Source of the DNA: Marinobacter sp. ELB17
GTDB taxonomy: Bacteria; Pseudomonadota; Gammaproteobacteria; Pseudomonadales; Oleiphilaceae
DNA: 64,000 nucleotides
NCBI RefSeq assembly: GCF_000169375.1
Contig: NZ_AAXY01000003.1
Coordinates: 62,001 to 126,000 of the forward strand
Direction: 5' to 3'
Shown here in pieces: positions 28,977 through 38,661 of this stretch (positions are counted from its first letter, which is position 1; every line of letters begins with the position of its first letter). A program made the position numbers and the translations under genes. The notes under the pieces are model-generated. The model made no database searches. It saw only the letters and a program-made list of their open reading frames with translations, and was not told the DNA's origin.

Positions 28977-29183
28977 CTACCAGCGTGCAGTTAACGCAGC
29001 CCGAACAGCACGGCCTGGCTCATTTACACGCACTGCCTCGGGATTAAACGGATCACTGTTACTGCGGCTGACGTGGGGCGCCCAGGTGTTGTCAAACAGG
29101 TTGTCCAACGCCCAGTTAAAGGTGAGGTATCTGGTTAATGGGTGGCTACCAAACAGGTTGAATACGCCGTAACCGGGTCAGAC
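28977..29183 (-). pseudogene. 3' remnant of a TonB-dependent receptor gene
   Basis: Reading the minus strand up to the TAG at 28977-28979 gives about 65 residues with the C-terminal barrel features of a TonB-dependent receptor: PGYGVFNLFGSHPL, LTFNWALDNLFDNTWAPH, DPFNPEAVRVNEPGR and a final Trp (LTARW). The NLFD and NEPGR motifs resemble heme/hemoglobin receptors. Homology stops at an in-frame TGA near 29180, and no plug domain is found in the window, so about nine tenths of the gene is gone. Confidence 0.8.
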
Positions 29184-29538
29184 CGCCCAGTGAGCATACA
29201 ATCAAGCGTGGCAGTGATTTTTTCTCATTTTTCGTCCTTCACACCAGCACGCGTTAAAAATTTACGGCCAATGGTAACCATCTGCGCGCCAGCTCGCCTG
29301 TGGCACGTTGCCGCAGTTCAAAAGAGGCACCCCCACAGAACGCAGGACTGGACGAAAACCGGAACCCATTTTCCAGGATGCCCGCTTGATGCACGGCCCG
29401 GGTAAGGCCGCATCATGATCAAAATCCACAAGAGCTGCGATGAGACCGCTGCGAAAACTGGCAGGCGATCTGCTCAGCCAGGCTCTGGTATGCTACCGCC
29501 AAGACTGACTCCACGCGCTAACGGGTAACCAACGCCCT
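29184..29538. other. Intergenic stretch without a recognised gene
   Basis: 355 bp between the receptor remnant and the sensor kinase. Only short frames are present. A minus-strand frame ending near 29217 has a basic end (GRKFLTRAGVKDEK) and might be another gene scar, but I cannot assign it. The kinase promoter should lie near its right end; no clear -35/-10 pair was seen. Confidence 0.4.
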
Positions 29539-30852
29539 ATGGAATGGCTGACACTCTCCCAAACCGGCTTTCAAGGTGCCGCCCGCTATTTGCTGGGTAT
29601 GCGCCTGGCTATAGTAACCATCATGTTACTGGCCATTGCGGTCACCGATACGTTTATAACCTTGAGCCACCGAGCCGAGGCCCTGCTGCTGTGCCTGGCC
29701 TATGGCGTGCTGGCGACTCTGGCCTGGCTTTGGTTCACCCGGCGTCCGCCTCAATCCATACTGCCAGTCACCATGACGCTTGGGCTCGATCTGTTGTTGA
29801 TAGGCTGCTGGCTTTATAACACCGGGGGCTACACCAACCCACTGGTGTCATTGCTGTTGTTGCCACTGGCTATCGCCCTGGTATTGGTGCCCCTGAATCA
29901 CGCCATTGGCCTGACGATAGGCAGTGTGCTGATATACACCCTGCTAATGCTGTGGCACCAGCCCATCAGTTCAGACGCTATTTCTGACACTATCTTTGCC
30001 ACTCGTTCCGGCGCCGTCTCTGGCATGGCCCACAACCACGGTGCAAACCTGGCCCAGCTGCACCTGATAGGCATGTGGGTCACGTTTGTGCTGACGGCGG
30101 TTATTCTGGTGCTAGCGGTCGGCACCCTGGCGCACCAGTTGCGAGGCCAGCAACTGCGGCTATCCCAAAGCCGGGAAACCCGCCTGCGGGATGAACAGAT
30201 TATTTCGCTGGGGCTGTCGTCCGCCGCTATTGCCCACCGCCTGGGTACTCCAATGAACACGCTGACACTGCTGGTAGAGGAGCTTAAAACACTGCCACCC
30301 GATGCTGACATCCGTGCCGACCTGGAACTGATGTCATCGCAGCTGGCGCTCTGCGGCCAGCATTTACAACAGCTATCTGCATCCGCCATGCAGGCCAAAC
30401 TGTCGCAGCTGGAAACCCTGAGCCTGGAGCAGTGGTTGCAACGCCTGCAGGAATCCACAACCTTGCTCTGGCCAGAGGCGAACATACACTGGCAACGACC
30501 GTTTCCGCCGCGTAACGTGCAAGTAGATGCCACTCTGGACCAGGCCGTGCTGAACCTGCTGGCCAATGCCATTACTGCCAGCCCGCAGTGGGTTGCTGTC
30601 AGCGCACAAGCCCCCGACGCAAACTGCATAGAAATCATTGTGGAAGATCAGGGTGACGGCTTGGCATCGGCGCTGCTGGATTCACCCGGCTCCTGCATCG
30701 TAAATTCAGAAACCGGCATGGGCGTTGGGCTGTTTTTGTCGAACGCCACCATCGGCCGCCTTGGTGGCAAGCTAAAGGCGCGCTCAAACAGCACCGATGG
30801 ACGCGGCACCACCATGATCATTGAGTTGCCGACCGCGGAGTATTCTTTATGA
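29539..30852 (+). CDS. regB: RegB/PrrB-like redox sensor histidine kinase
   Basis: 437 aa. Six membrane helices (about 20-195) contain GGYTNPL at residues 96-102, matching the RegB GGxxNP(F) quinone-binding motif. The H-box is SSAAIAHRLGTPMNTL with His about 233; the N-box LNLLANAITASP and the G-boxes EDQGDGLAS and GMGVGLFLSNATIGRLGG follow. One Cys (about 272, ALCGQ) lies past the H-box, where RegB has its redox Cys, but equivalence is unproven. The kinase would read the quinone pool and phosphorylate the regulator that begins 22 bp downstream. Confidence 0.88.
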   Translation: MEWLTLSQTGFQGAARYLLGMRLAIVTIMLLAIAVTDTFITLSHRAEALLLCLAYGVLATLAWLWFTRRPPQSILPVTMTLGLDLLLIGCWLYNTGGYTNPLVSLLLLPLAIALVLVPLNHAIGLTIGSVLIYTLLMLWHQPISSDAISDTIFATRSGAVSGMAHNHGANLAQLHLIGMWVTFVLTAVILVLAVGTLAHQLRGQQLRLSQSRETRLRDEQIISLGLSSAAIAHRLGTPMNTLTLLVEELKTLPPDADIRADLELMSSQLALCGQHLQQLSASAMQAKLSQLETLSLEQWLQRLQESTTLLWPEANIHWQRPFPPRNVQVDATLDQAVLNLLANAITASPQWVAVSAQAPDANCIEIIVEDQGDGLASALLDSPGSCIVNSETGMGVGLFLSNATIGRLGGKLKARSNSTDGRGTTMIIELPTAEYSL

Positions 30853-30874
30853 GCAATCGGATGGGTCAGCCGTC

Positions 30875-31408
30875 ATGAGCAACCAGCCACTGTGGTTATT
30901 GATTGACGACGACGAAGCGTTTTTACAGGTTCTGCAACGTTCACTGTCGCGCCAGAATATCAAAGCCACAACCGCACAAACGGCCCAACAGGCAATCTCA
31001 GCGCTCGCCGACCACCACTTCAGTCACTGCGTTCTAGACCTTAACCTGGCTGGCGAAAGTGGGTTGCAGTTGCTGCCTGAGTTGCTGAGCTGCAAGCCGG
31101 GCCTGGCCGTTCTTGTGTTGACCGGTTACGGCAGCATTGCAACCTCGGTTGAGGCAATGCGCCGCGGCGCCGTGAATTATCTGTGCAAACCGGTAACGGT
31201 GAACCAGCTAATCGCCGGTTTTGAATTCTTGAACAAAACTCCGGAGGTACGGTCGGAACCGCCTTCGGTGGAGGAAATGGAGCGCGAACACATACAGCGC
31301 GTTCTTGACGAGCACAGCGGCAACATATCCGCCACAGCAAGAGCGTTGCACATGCATCGCCGGACACTTCAGCGCAAGTTGCAGAAGCACTCCCATTGGC
31401 GCAACTGA
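30875..31408 (+). CDS. regA: RegA/PrrA-like response regulator
   Basis: 177 aa from ATG 30875; the frame is open upstream to 30821 but family members start just before the first strand (WLLIDDDEAF). The receiver domain has the acidic pocket DDD at 11-13, phospho-acceptor Asp 55 (CVLDLNL), Thr (LTGYGS) and Lys (LCKPV). The C-terminus is the Fis-type helix-turn-helix of RegA: GNISATARALHMHRRTLQRKL. It would control respiratory and redox genes. The stop codon lies inside a 45-bp sequence repeated at 35084-35128. Confidence 0.88.
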   Translation: MSNQPLWLLIDDDEAFLQVLQRSLSRQNIKATTAQTAQQAISALADHHFSHCVLDLNLAGESGLQLLPELLSCKPGLAVLVLTGYGSIATSVEAMRRGAVNYLCKPVTVNQLIAGFEFLNKTPEVRSEPPSVEEMEREHIQRVLDEHSGNISATARALHMHRRTLQRKLQKHSHWRN

Positions 31409-31442
31409 GCACAGGTTTTCTCTCTACACGCCTTGCCGCGAC
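31398..31442 (+). repeat. 45-bp imperfect direct repeat, left copy (over the regA stop)
   Basis: About 39 of 45 positions match 35084-35128 in the same orientation. The shared core includes CTGAGCACAGGTTTTCT and ACGCCTTGCCGC. In both copies the TGA within the core is used as a stop codon: regA here, the GGDEF-EAL gene at the right copy. Confidence 0.85.
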
Positions 31443-31768
31443 GACGGCTTAACATCCATTAGTCTCATTCCAGGCAAACCGCTTGTGCTAGCCCTCACGC
31501 ACTGTTATCAAAGAAGCTGGTCGACGATTTATGGAGCACGCATCAGAATTGTCGTTGCGGCAACCGCCCTCATCACTTTTTTCGCAATTCATCCCTGTGC
31601 TTCAGGCTCTGAACAGACCGTAGTTACCGATTCAGAACCGTCATGCATGGGAGTACGTATAAGTTCTCTGCTAATACGATCTAAATGTAAACAGCACGAC
31701 CTCCACCTCACTTTTTTGGTGAGTCCAGTGATTCTTTCTCAAGAACCAGAACACCATTTGGAGGCATT
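31443..31768. other. 326-bp leader without a recognised gene
   Basis: Lies between the left 45-bp repeat and the GGDEF-EAL frame. An open + frame crosses it and contains a signal-peptide-like run (ARIRIVVAATALITFFAIH) but has no credible start or ribosome site, so I do not call it; it could be a scar of an exported protein gene. A GGAGG site at 31760-31764 serves the next frame. Confidence 0.4.
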
Positions 31769-34700
31769 GTGGGCGCACCTGTCTATCCTGCTGATGAGGT
31801 TGAGCGCTTGTCCGCGCTTCGGAGTACAGGACTCCTGGATACGCCACCGGAGGAACGTTTTGATCGCATTACTCGCCTAGCCGCGCGTTTCTTCGGTGTT
31901 GAGACTTGCTTGCTGTCTCTGGTGGACAGCGACAGGCAATGGTTTAAGTCCAGAGTAGGTCTGGAGGAAAACCAGCTGGGTCGCGATATTTCTTTTTGCG
32001 GCCACGCAATATTGGATCGCGGAATCCTTACGGTTACGGATGCGCTGCAGGATGCACGTTTTTCTGAAAATCCATTGGTAACAAGTGCTCCGCACATTCG
32101 TTTCTACGCCGGTGCGCCTGTGCGCGAGCCAAGTGGTCTGCCGATCGGAACGTTGTGCCTCATTGATCCTTCACCTCATTATTTTTCTGACGAGCAAAAA
32201 CAAGCGCTGCGTGACTTTGCGGATATGGTTGAGCACGAAATTGCTCGTATCGATCAAGCTGATGAATCTCAGCGAAGATTGGCCGCCAGTGCGATCAGAG
32301 CGTCATCCATACTCGCGACCATGCCCGATATGGTATTTGTGATTGATCGCCACTTTCGTTTTCTGGTGTGCAACGAACATCCAGACCTGCTACAACCGAG
32401 GCTCAAGGTATTGGGGCGAACCATTGAAGAAGTTCTGCCTGGTGAGCTAGGTGTGCAGCTAACAATGAATGTGCAAAAAGCATTCAGCTATAGAGAAGTG
32501 ATTCAACACAATTATACCCTCGCGAACAATACGTCATTTGAGGCGCGCCATGTAGAGATTGACCAGAACGAAGTGCTGGTTGTTATCCGTAATACGACGG
32601 AGCAAACCTTGATCAGTGCCGAGCTTAGCCGCCTTTCAGATGTGGCCAAAAAAACCACAAACGGTGTGGTTATAACTGACCAAAGTGGCTTTATTTTATG
32701 GACTAACGAGGCCTTTAGTGGAATTACGGGTTACAGTCCGGATGAGATGGTCGGGAGATGGTCGGGAGCCGGCCTGGCGTCCTACTACAGGGAAAAGACA
32801 CCGACCCAGCCACTGTAGAGGCAATGCAAAAGGCCACGGCCGGCCGTAAAAGTTTCAATGTTGATGTGATTAATTATACAAAATCTGGCACGCCTTACTG
32901 GGTCAGAATTGCTTGTGATCCTCTCTGGGATAATAATGGACAATTCAAAGGCTGCATTGCTATCGAGACTGACATTACAAAAGAGAAACGTGATGCAGAT
33001 TTAATTAGCTACAATGAAGAAATGCTCAAGTCGGTGATTAACGCTAACAATATTGGCACATGGCGGCTTAATCTGCAAAGTGGCGAACTTACAATCAACG
33101 AAAAATGGGCACACTTGCTGGGTTACAAACTCCATGAGTTAATGCCGACTGACCGTAAAACCTGGGAAAACCTGACTCATCCAGAAGATCTCGCCTACTG
33201 TATTTCAGAGTTAGAAAAGCACTCCATGGGGCAAGTACCCGCGTACGAAGCGGATATTCGAATGAAACATAAGAATGGCGAGTGGGTTTGGATAAATACT
33301 CGTGGCCAAGTATTGTCCAGTACTGAGGATGGCAAAACAGAATGGTTAATAGGCACCCATTTTGACATCAACGATCGAATAACGGCGCAACGCAAATCAA
33401 ATGAACAATCAAAACAGATGCATGCGATTGTTGAGAGCATGCAAGACGGCGTCGTCACTATTAGCAACAAGGGAGTAATTCGCACATTCAACCGTGGTGC
33501 CGAGTGCATCTTTGAATACGGTCGCGACGAGGCAATAGGTCTAGACGTAAATGTATTAATAAATACACCGAACCGAGATTATCTCAATAAATATATATCA
33601 AACTATATATCTAGGAATACAGGAAATGCTATTCAACGTTATCACGAGCTCGATGCGATAAATAAATATGGCACCGTTTTTCCCATCGAAATCGGAATGA
33701 CCCAAATGCCGCCGTTGGGCGATATTGACTTTGTTGTTATTGTAAGGGATATCACCCAGCGCAAAAAGCGTGAAGACGAGATACGTCAATTGGCGTATTA
33801 TGATCCGTTGACGCGGCTGCCTAACCGCCGCTTGCTTAAAGACCGGCTGCAGCAAGTTATTGCTAATTGCGGTAGGCAGAGCCGTTACGCTGCTCTTTTT
33901 TTTCTGGATCTGGATAATTTTAAGAATCTTAACGATAGCTTAGGTCGCACCAAAGGCGACCTGTTGCTATGTCAGGTCGCAGCACGTCTTATTGAGTCAG
34001 TTCGGCACGGGGATACCGTTTCGCGTTTGGGCGGTGATGAGTTTGTGGTGCTGATCGAGGGACTCAGTTCCGATCGGAATGAAGCGGCCGTTCAGGTTGA
34101 AGCTGCAGCCGGAAAAATCAATGTCCAGTTGACGCAAAAATTTGATTTAGACGGCTCTCCTTACAACGGATCGGCAAGTATTGGCGTAACCACGTTCAAT
34201 AGTAACGATTCATCGCTTGAGGACTTGCTCAAACAAGCGGATATGGCTTTGTACAAAGCCAAAGCAGCCGACCATAGTAGCGTGCATTTTTTTGATCCAC
34301 AAATGCAAGTTGTAGCTAGTTTACGTGCAGCGATGCAGCAAGACCTGTATGAAGCTCTTCGGAAAAATCAGTTTCAACTCCACTACCAAAAACAGATTGA
34401 CCAGCACGAGGGGTTGATCGGAGTTGAAGCACTTCTGCGCTGGGCTCATCCTACCAAGGGCTTCATTTCTCCCGCACAGTTTATACCGTTGGCGGAGGAA
34501 ACCGGCCTTATTGTGCCTATCGGGGAATGGGTTTTACGTGAGGCATGCCAAACACTGGCCCAGTGGGCCTCCGATCCAGCAAAGGCTAATTTGACAATTG
34601 CCGTCAATATCAGTGTTGTGCAATTCAATAAGAAGGATATTGTCCATACGGTGCTCAATGCGCTGAACGCGTCGGGCGCCAAACCGCATAATCTCAAGCT

Positions 34701-35094
34701 GGAAATTACCGAAAGTCTTCTGGCGAGCGACGTCGAGAACGTTAAAGTCAAGATGTTGGAGTTGCAGCGCCACGGAGTTACCTTTTCCATTGATGATTTC
34801 GGTACAGGTTACTCCTCCTTGTTTTATCTCAAGCAGTTACCACTACACCAGCTGAAAATCGACCAAAGCTTTGTCAGGGATATTATTAATAGCCCCAACG
34901 ATCAAGCCATTGCACAGGCGGTAATCACCCTTGCCATCGCAATGCATCTGAATGTGATCGCCGAAGGTGTTGAAACAGAAGCGCAGCGAGCAATGCTTCA
35001 AGATTTGGGCTGCGGTGCGTATCAAGGTTACCTCTTCGGAAAGCCCTGTGCACTTCAAGACCTGTTCATAGAAACGCAAGAAAGGCGCAGCTGA
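31769..35094 (+). pseudogene. GAF-PAS-GGDEF-EAL c-di-GMP protein broken by an 11-bp duplication
   Basis: Two overlapping frames (31769-32818 and the continuation to 35094) encode one protein. Removing one copy of the 11-bp tandem repeat at 32745-32766 leaves 1105 codons in one frame (1104 aa) and restores EMVGSRPGVLLQG, a normal PAS-helix sequence. Order: GAF (about 20-160), three or more PAS/PAC units, GGDEF (SRLGGDEFVVLI with an RHGD inhibitory site), EAL (GVEALLRWAHP, DDFGTGYSS, AEGVETE). All catalytic motifs look intact. As read, the product stops in the second PAS; the downstream part has an in-frame ATG (32758) and might still be made. The start is GTG 31769. Confidence 0.88.
32745..32766 (+). 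repeat. 11-bp tandem duplication causing the frameshift
   Basis: AGATGGTCGGG occurs twice in a row (32745-32755, 32756-32766). The length is not a multiple of three, so the second copy shifts the frame. Tandem duplications of this type revert at measurable rates by slippage, which makes this a possible on/off switch. Confidence 0.92.
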
Positions 35095-35128
35095 GCACAG
35101 GTTTTCTTTGTGAACGCCTTGCCGCAAC
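35084..35128 (+). repeat. 45-bp imperfect direct repeat, right copy
   Basis: Matches 31398-31442 at about 39 of 45 positions. It starts inside the last codons of the GGDEF-EAL gene and ends exactly at the stop codon of the convergent CbiM-like gene, so it probably represents the original regA to permease junction. Confidence 0.85.
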
Positions 35129-35788
35129 TTAGCGGTAACGACGCTGGTCCAGAGTGGTCAGGCGGTCTGGGTTAAACACCATCATCCCGGTTACAAACGC
35201 GCCATTGGCAAAGCCCTCCGGAATCATGAACAGCGGAAGATAGCTAAGATATTCGTGCACCAGTTCGGCGAAGGTGTACACGCCGCTGGTCCATAGCATC
35301 AGGCACATCACCACACCCGCCACAGCCACCGCAATGGCCGAACCAAAAAATCCGCAGACAAAAATATAAGCAAAGAAATTATTAAAGTCACGGTGGCGCT
35401 CCCACAGCATGATGGCGTAGCTGACCAGCGCCGGCACCATCACTGTTATCAGGCCATTGGCCGCAAACATGATCAGCGGTTCACGGCCGGTAATCACCAT
35501 AATCACCAGTGCCAGCAAGCCGGCCAACACGGCCAAGCCCCAGCCTAACATCAGCGTAACAAGGGTGATGCCAAAGACGTGAATGGACAGCCCCGGTGAG
35601 ATACCGGCGCGCAACTGCCACAAAAACCCAAGCGCTACGGCAGCGCCAAAAAAGGTGTGCTGCAACGAGGTGTCTTGCCGTAACTTATGCCAATCAACAC
35701 TGCGCACAGCCGCCAGCAAAATAACGGCGAACAGTAAGGCCGTAATCACCCATTGGGTAGTGGAGAGCAGGTTTTCGGTCATGCCCAT
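35129..35788 (-). CDS. CbiM-like energy-coupling factor permease
   Basis: 219 aa, about six membrane helices. The run SPGLSIHVFGITLVTLMLGW and the following MFAANGLITVMVPALVSYAI match the CbiM family (PF01891), S-components for cobalt or nickel uptake. The usual N-terminal metal-site MHIPDGFL is absent, so metal specificity is doubtful. No ATPase or T-component lies nearby. An in-frame ATG two codons later is an alternative start. Confidence 0.75.
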   Translation of the reverse strand: MGMTENLLSTTQWVITALLFAVILLAAVRSVDWHKLRQDTSLQHTFFGAAVALGFLWQLRAGISPGLSIHVFGITLVTLMLGWGLAVLAGLLALVIMVITGREPLIMFAANGLITVMVPALVSYAIMLWERHRDFNNFFAYIFVCGFFGSAIAVAVAGVVMCLMLWTSGVYTFAELVHEYLSYLPLFMIPEGFANGAFVTGMMVFNPDRLTTLDQRRYR

Positions 35789-35849
35789 ATGTCTGGCCCG
35801 TCTGCGTAGTCAGCAGCAATCGGATACCCGCCATGCTGATCTCTATCGG

Positions 35850-37577
35850 CTATGAATCATCGTTTTTGGCGCCAGTCACCAGCGCTTTCCAGCCCTCATG
35901 GGCACTCAAAAATACGCCGCCACTCAAATGCTGACAAAACTCCGTGCGTTTGAGCCGGTCCATCACCGGCCCCTTCACATCTGACATGTGCAGGCGCACA
36001 CCAGCGTCTTTCAGGCGTTCATTAATCGCCTCCAGGCTTTCAAGCGCCGATGCGTCCACCAAATTCACTGCCGGGCACACCAACACCAAATCCGTCAGCT
36101 GTGGTTCGCGGTTCACAATGTCTAGCACCGTTTCTTCCAGGAATCGGGCGTTGGCAAAATACAGGCTCTCGTCTACCCGCAAAAATGTCACCGTCGGGCA
36201 TACGTCTACTTTATGGCGCAGAACATTACGAAAATGCTCGCTGCCTGGCACCCGTCCAACCACGGCACAGTGGGGCCGGCTGGTACGATACAGAAACAGC
36301 CCCAGAGACAGGGCTACCCCCGCAATAATGCCAGCTTCTACACTGTGCCCCAGAGTCAGCACAATAGTGGTCAGCATGGCACCGAAATCAGCGCGCGAAT
36401 AGTGCAAGGTACGTCGCAGCGCCGGCATATCAATCAGCGTAGACACCGCCACTATAATCGTTGCCGCCAGCGTGGCCTGCGGCAACCAGGCAATGGCCGG
36501 GGTCAGAAACAGGGTGGCCACCGCAATACCCACCGCCGTATAGATTCCGGCCGCCGGCGTTTCGGCACCGGCATCAAAATTCACCACCGAGCGGGAAAAC
36601 CCGCCGGTTACCGGCATACCACCGGAGATACCCGAACCCAGATTGGCCGCGCCCAGCCCGATCAGTTCCTGGTCGGGGTCAATTCGTTGGCGGCGTTTGG
36701 CCGCCAAGGTCTGGCCTACCGACACCGATTCCACAAACCCGACCACGCTGATCAGCAATGCGCTCACCGCCAACTGCTGCCAAAGCGCCCAGTCGGCCTG
36801 TGGCCAGGTTAACTGTGGCAGCCCAGAGGGAACATGCCCCACCAGCTTTACGCCCTGGAGCTGCAACTGCCAGAACCAAGCCGCCAGGGTGGTCAACACT
36901 ACCGCCAGTATGGGCGCCGTTTTGGTGACTACATCGGCCAGCTGCGGTGCCACTCCTAACGCCAGCAAGCCAAGTTTAAGGCGAGTACGCGCCAACACCA
37001 AAAACACCAGAGTACTCACACCAACCGCCAAGGTGGCCGGATTGATGTTATTCGCCGATGCCCAAAGCGAACGGCCTATATCAAACAGGTTATGGCCCGA
37101 TCCGGTTATTCCAAATACGTGCTTGAGTTGGCTCGCCGCGATCACAATGCCGGAAGCTGTGATAAAGCCCGAGATAACCGGATGGCTAAGAAAATTAGCC
37201 AAAAACCCCAGACGTAACACGCCCATCAGTACCAGCATCAACCCGGACATCAGCGCTAACACAACGGCACCCACTATATATTCGGCACTACCTGCCTGCG
37301 CCAAAGGCGCGAGCGCCGCTGCCGTCATCAGTGACGCGACCGCGACAGGCCCCACCGACAAGGTACGGCTGGTACCAAACAGAGCGTATACCACCAACGG
37401 CAATATGCTCGCGTACAGCCCGATTTGAGCGGGGAGCCCTGCCAACAAAGCATACGCCAATGATTGCGGTATCAGCATCACCGTCACAATTAACGCAGCA
37501 ACCAGATCGCTGCCCGCTTGCTGGCGGTTGTACTGCGTACTCCATTGTAATACGGGCAGGTAACGGGATAGGTTCAT
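35850..37577 (-). CDS. SulP-family anion transporter with STAS domain
   Basis: 575 aa. The transmembrane part begins with LVAALIVTVMLIPQSLAYALLAGLP, the SulP signature, and has about 11-14 helices; the C-terminal STAS domain (about 445-560) contains DLVLVCPAVNLVDASALESL. Likely cargo is sulfate, sulfite or bicarbonate. It begins 7 bp after the persulfide dioxygenase gene, an arrangement fitting export of sulfite or sulfate made by that enzyme (inference). Confidence 0.92.
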   Translation of the reverse strand: MNLSRYLPVLQWSTQYNRQQAGSDLVAALIVTVMLIPQSLAYALLAGLPAQIGLYASILPLVVYALFGTSRTLSVGPVAVASLMTAAALAPLAQAGSAEYIVGAVVLALMSGLMLVLMGVLRLGFLANFLSHPVISGFITASGIVIAASQLKHVFGITGSGHNLFDIGRSLWASANNINPATLAVGVSTLVFLVLARTRLKLGLLALGVAPQLADVVTKTAPILAVVLTTLAAWFWQLQLQGVKLVGHVPSGLPQLTWPQADWALWQQLAVSALLISVVGFVESVSVGQTLAAKRRQRIDPDQELIGLGAANLGSGISGGMPVTGGFSRSVVNFDAGAETPAAGIYTAVGIAVATLFLTPAIAWLPQATLAATIIVAVSTLIDMPALRRTLHYSRADFGAMLTTIVLTLGHSVEAGIIAGVALSLGLFLYRTSRPHCAVVGRVPGSEHFRNVLRHKVDVCPTVTFLRVDESLYFANARFLEETVLDIVNREPQLTDLVLVCPAVNLVDASALESLEAINERLKDAGVRLHMSDVKGPVMDRLKRTEFCQHLSGGVFLSAHEGWKALVTGAKNDDS

Positions 37578-37584
37578 CAGCGGC

Positions 37585-38457
37585 TCAGAACAGATTTAAA
37601 GGGATTTTCACGTAGGCCTGGCCGTTGTCTTCCGCTGGCGGCAACTCGCCGGCGCGCATATTAATCTGCACCGAAGGCAGAATCAGCCGTGGCATATTCA
37701 GGGTGGCGTCACGTTCATTGCGCATGGTTGCGAAGTCGTCTTCGCTGACTCCGTTGTGCACATGAATGTTGTGCTCGCGCTGCTCCACAACGGAGGTTTC
37801 ATGGGCGTAGCTCTCTCGGCCGGGCGCCTTGTAATCATGGCACAGGAACAGACGGGTTGTGTCTGGCAAGGCCAGAACCCGGCGAATTGAGCGGAACAAT
37901 ACATGGGCATCGCCACCGGGGAAATCGCAGCGCGCCGTACCGTAGTCCGGCATGAACAGCGTATCCCCCACAAACGCCGCATTGCCAACAACATACGTCA
38001 GGCAGGCGGGCGTATGGCCGGGCGTGTGCATGACCTGAGCCTGCAACCCACCAATAGCGAAACTGTCGTTGTCTTTAAACAGCCGGTCGAACTGACTGCC
38101 GTCACGGGCGAATTCCGATCCGGCGTTAAACGCCTTGCCGAAAGTCTCCTGCACCTGGCAAATATGTGCGCCAATGCCGGTTTGCCCGCCCAACTGCGCG
38201 TGCAGATAAGGTGCCGCCGATAAGTGGTCTGCGTGCACGTGGGTTTCCAGAATCCACGCCACTTGCAAATTGTGCCCGTGCACATAAGCAATAATAGCGT
38301 CTGCACTGGCCGTGCTGGTGCTGCCAGCGGCGTAATCAAAATCCAGTACCGAGTCGATGATGGCGCAGGCGTTGGACGTAGGGTCTTGCACCACGTAGCT
38401 GAACGTATTGGTGGGCTCGTCAAAAAAATGCTGAACGGTTGGATTGGTCGTGGTCAT
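37585..38457 (-). CDS. Persulfide dioxygenase-like metallo-beta-lactamase-fold protein
   Basis: 290 aa. Metal ligands are in ETHVHADHL and HTPGHTPA, then GDTLFMPDYGTARCDF and the late LCHDY. The DYGTARCDF form is the mark of ETHE1/Blh-type persulfide dioxygenases, which oxidise glutathione persulfide to sulfite with a mononuclear iron. I take ATG 38457 (AAGGAG 7 bases upstream) rather than the GTG one codon earlier. The leader at 38500-38535 is very AT rich and probably holds the promoter. No ArsR/BigR regulator is present, possibly because the Tn3 element next door removed upstream sequence. Confidence 0.88.
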   Translation of the reverse strand: MTTTNPTVQHFFDEPTNTFSYVVQDPTSNACAIIDSVLDFDYAAGSTSTASADAIIAYVHGHNLQVAWILETHVHADHLSAAPYLHAQLGGQTGIGAHICQVQETFGKAFNAGSEFARDGSQFDRLFKDNDSFAIGGLQAQVMHTPGHTPACLTYVVGNAAFVGDTLFMPDYGTARCDFPGGDAHVLFRSIRRVLALPDTTRLFLCHDYKAPGRESYAHETSVVEQREHNIHVHNGVSEDDFATMRNERDATLNMPRLILPSVQINMRAGELPPAEDNGQAYVKIPLNLF

Positions 38458-38661
38458 CACTAAACTCCTTTCGAATTCGCAAACATCGAACCTATTAATA
38501 AGCTCTAAGCATATACTAAGATAGAATATATAATGAAGTGATGTTTTCTTCTAAGCAGCCGAGCTGACAGAAGAATGTTGTGGCAACAAGGTCGAGGGCC
38601 ATCAGGCACAAGACCTGTCTTAAGCATTTTAACTGAGGCGTTACGGCCACTGAAGCATAAT

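Noticed and set aside
31305..31880. 191-aa + frame with a signal-peptide-like segment between regA and the GGDEF-EAL gene
   Set aside because: It begins inside regA and runs into the next gene out of frame, with no start codon near the hydrophobic run; noted only as possible scar.
38511..38531. AT-rich imperfect dyad upstream of the persulfide dioxygenase as a BigR-type operator
   Set aside because: Only 5-bp ATATA/TATAT arms; too weak in such AT-rich sequence.
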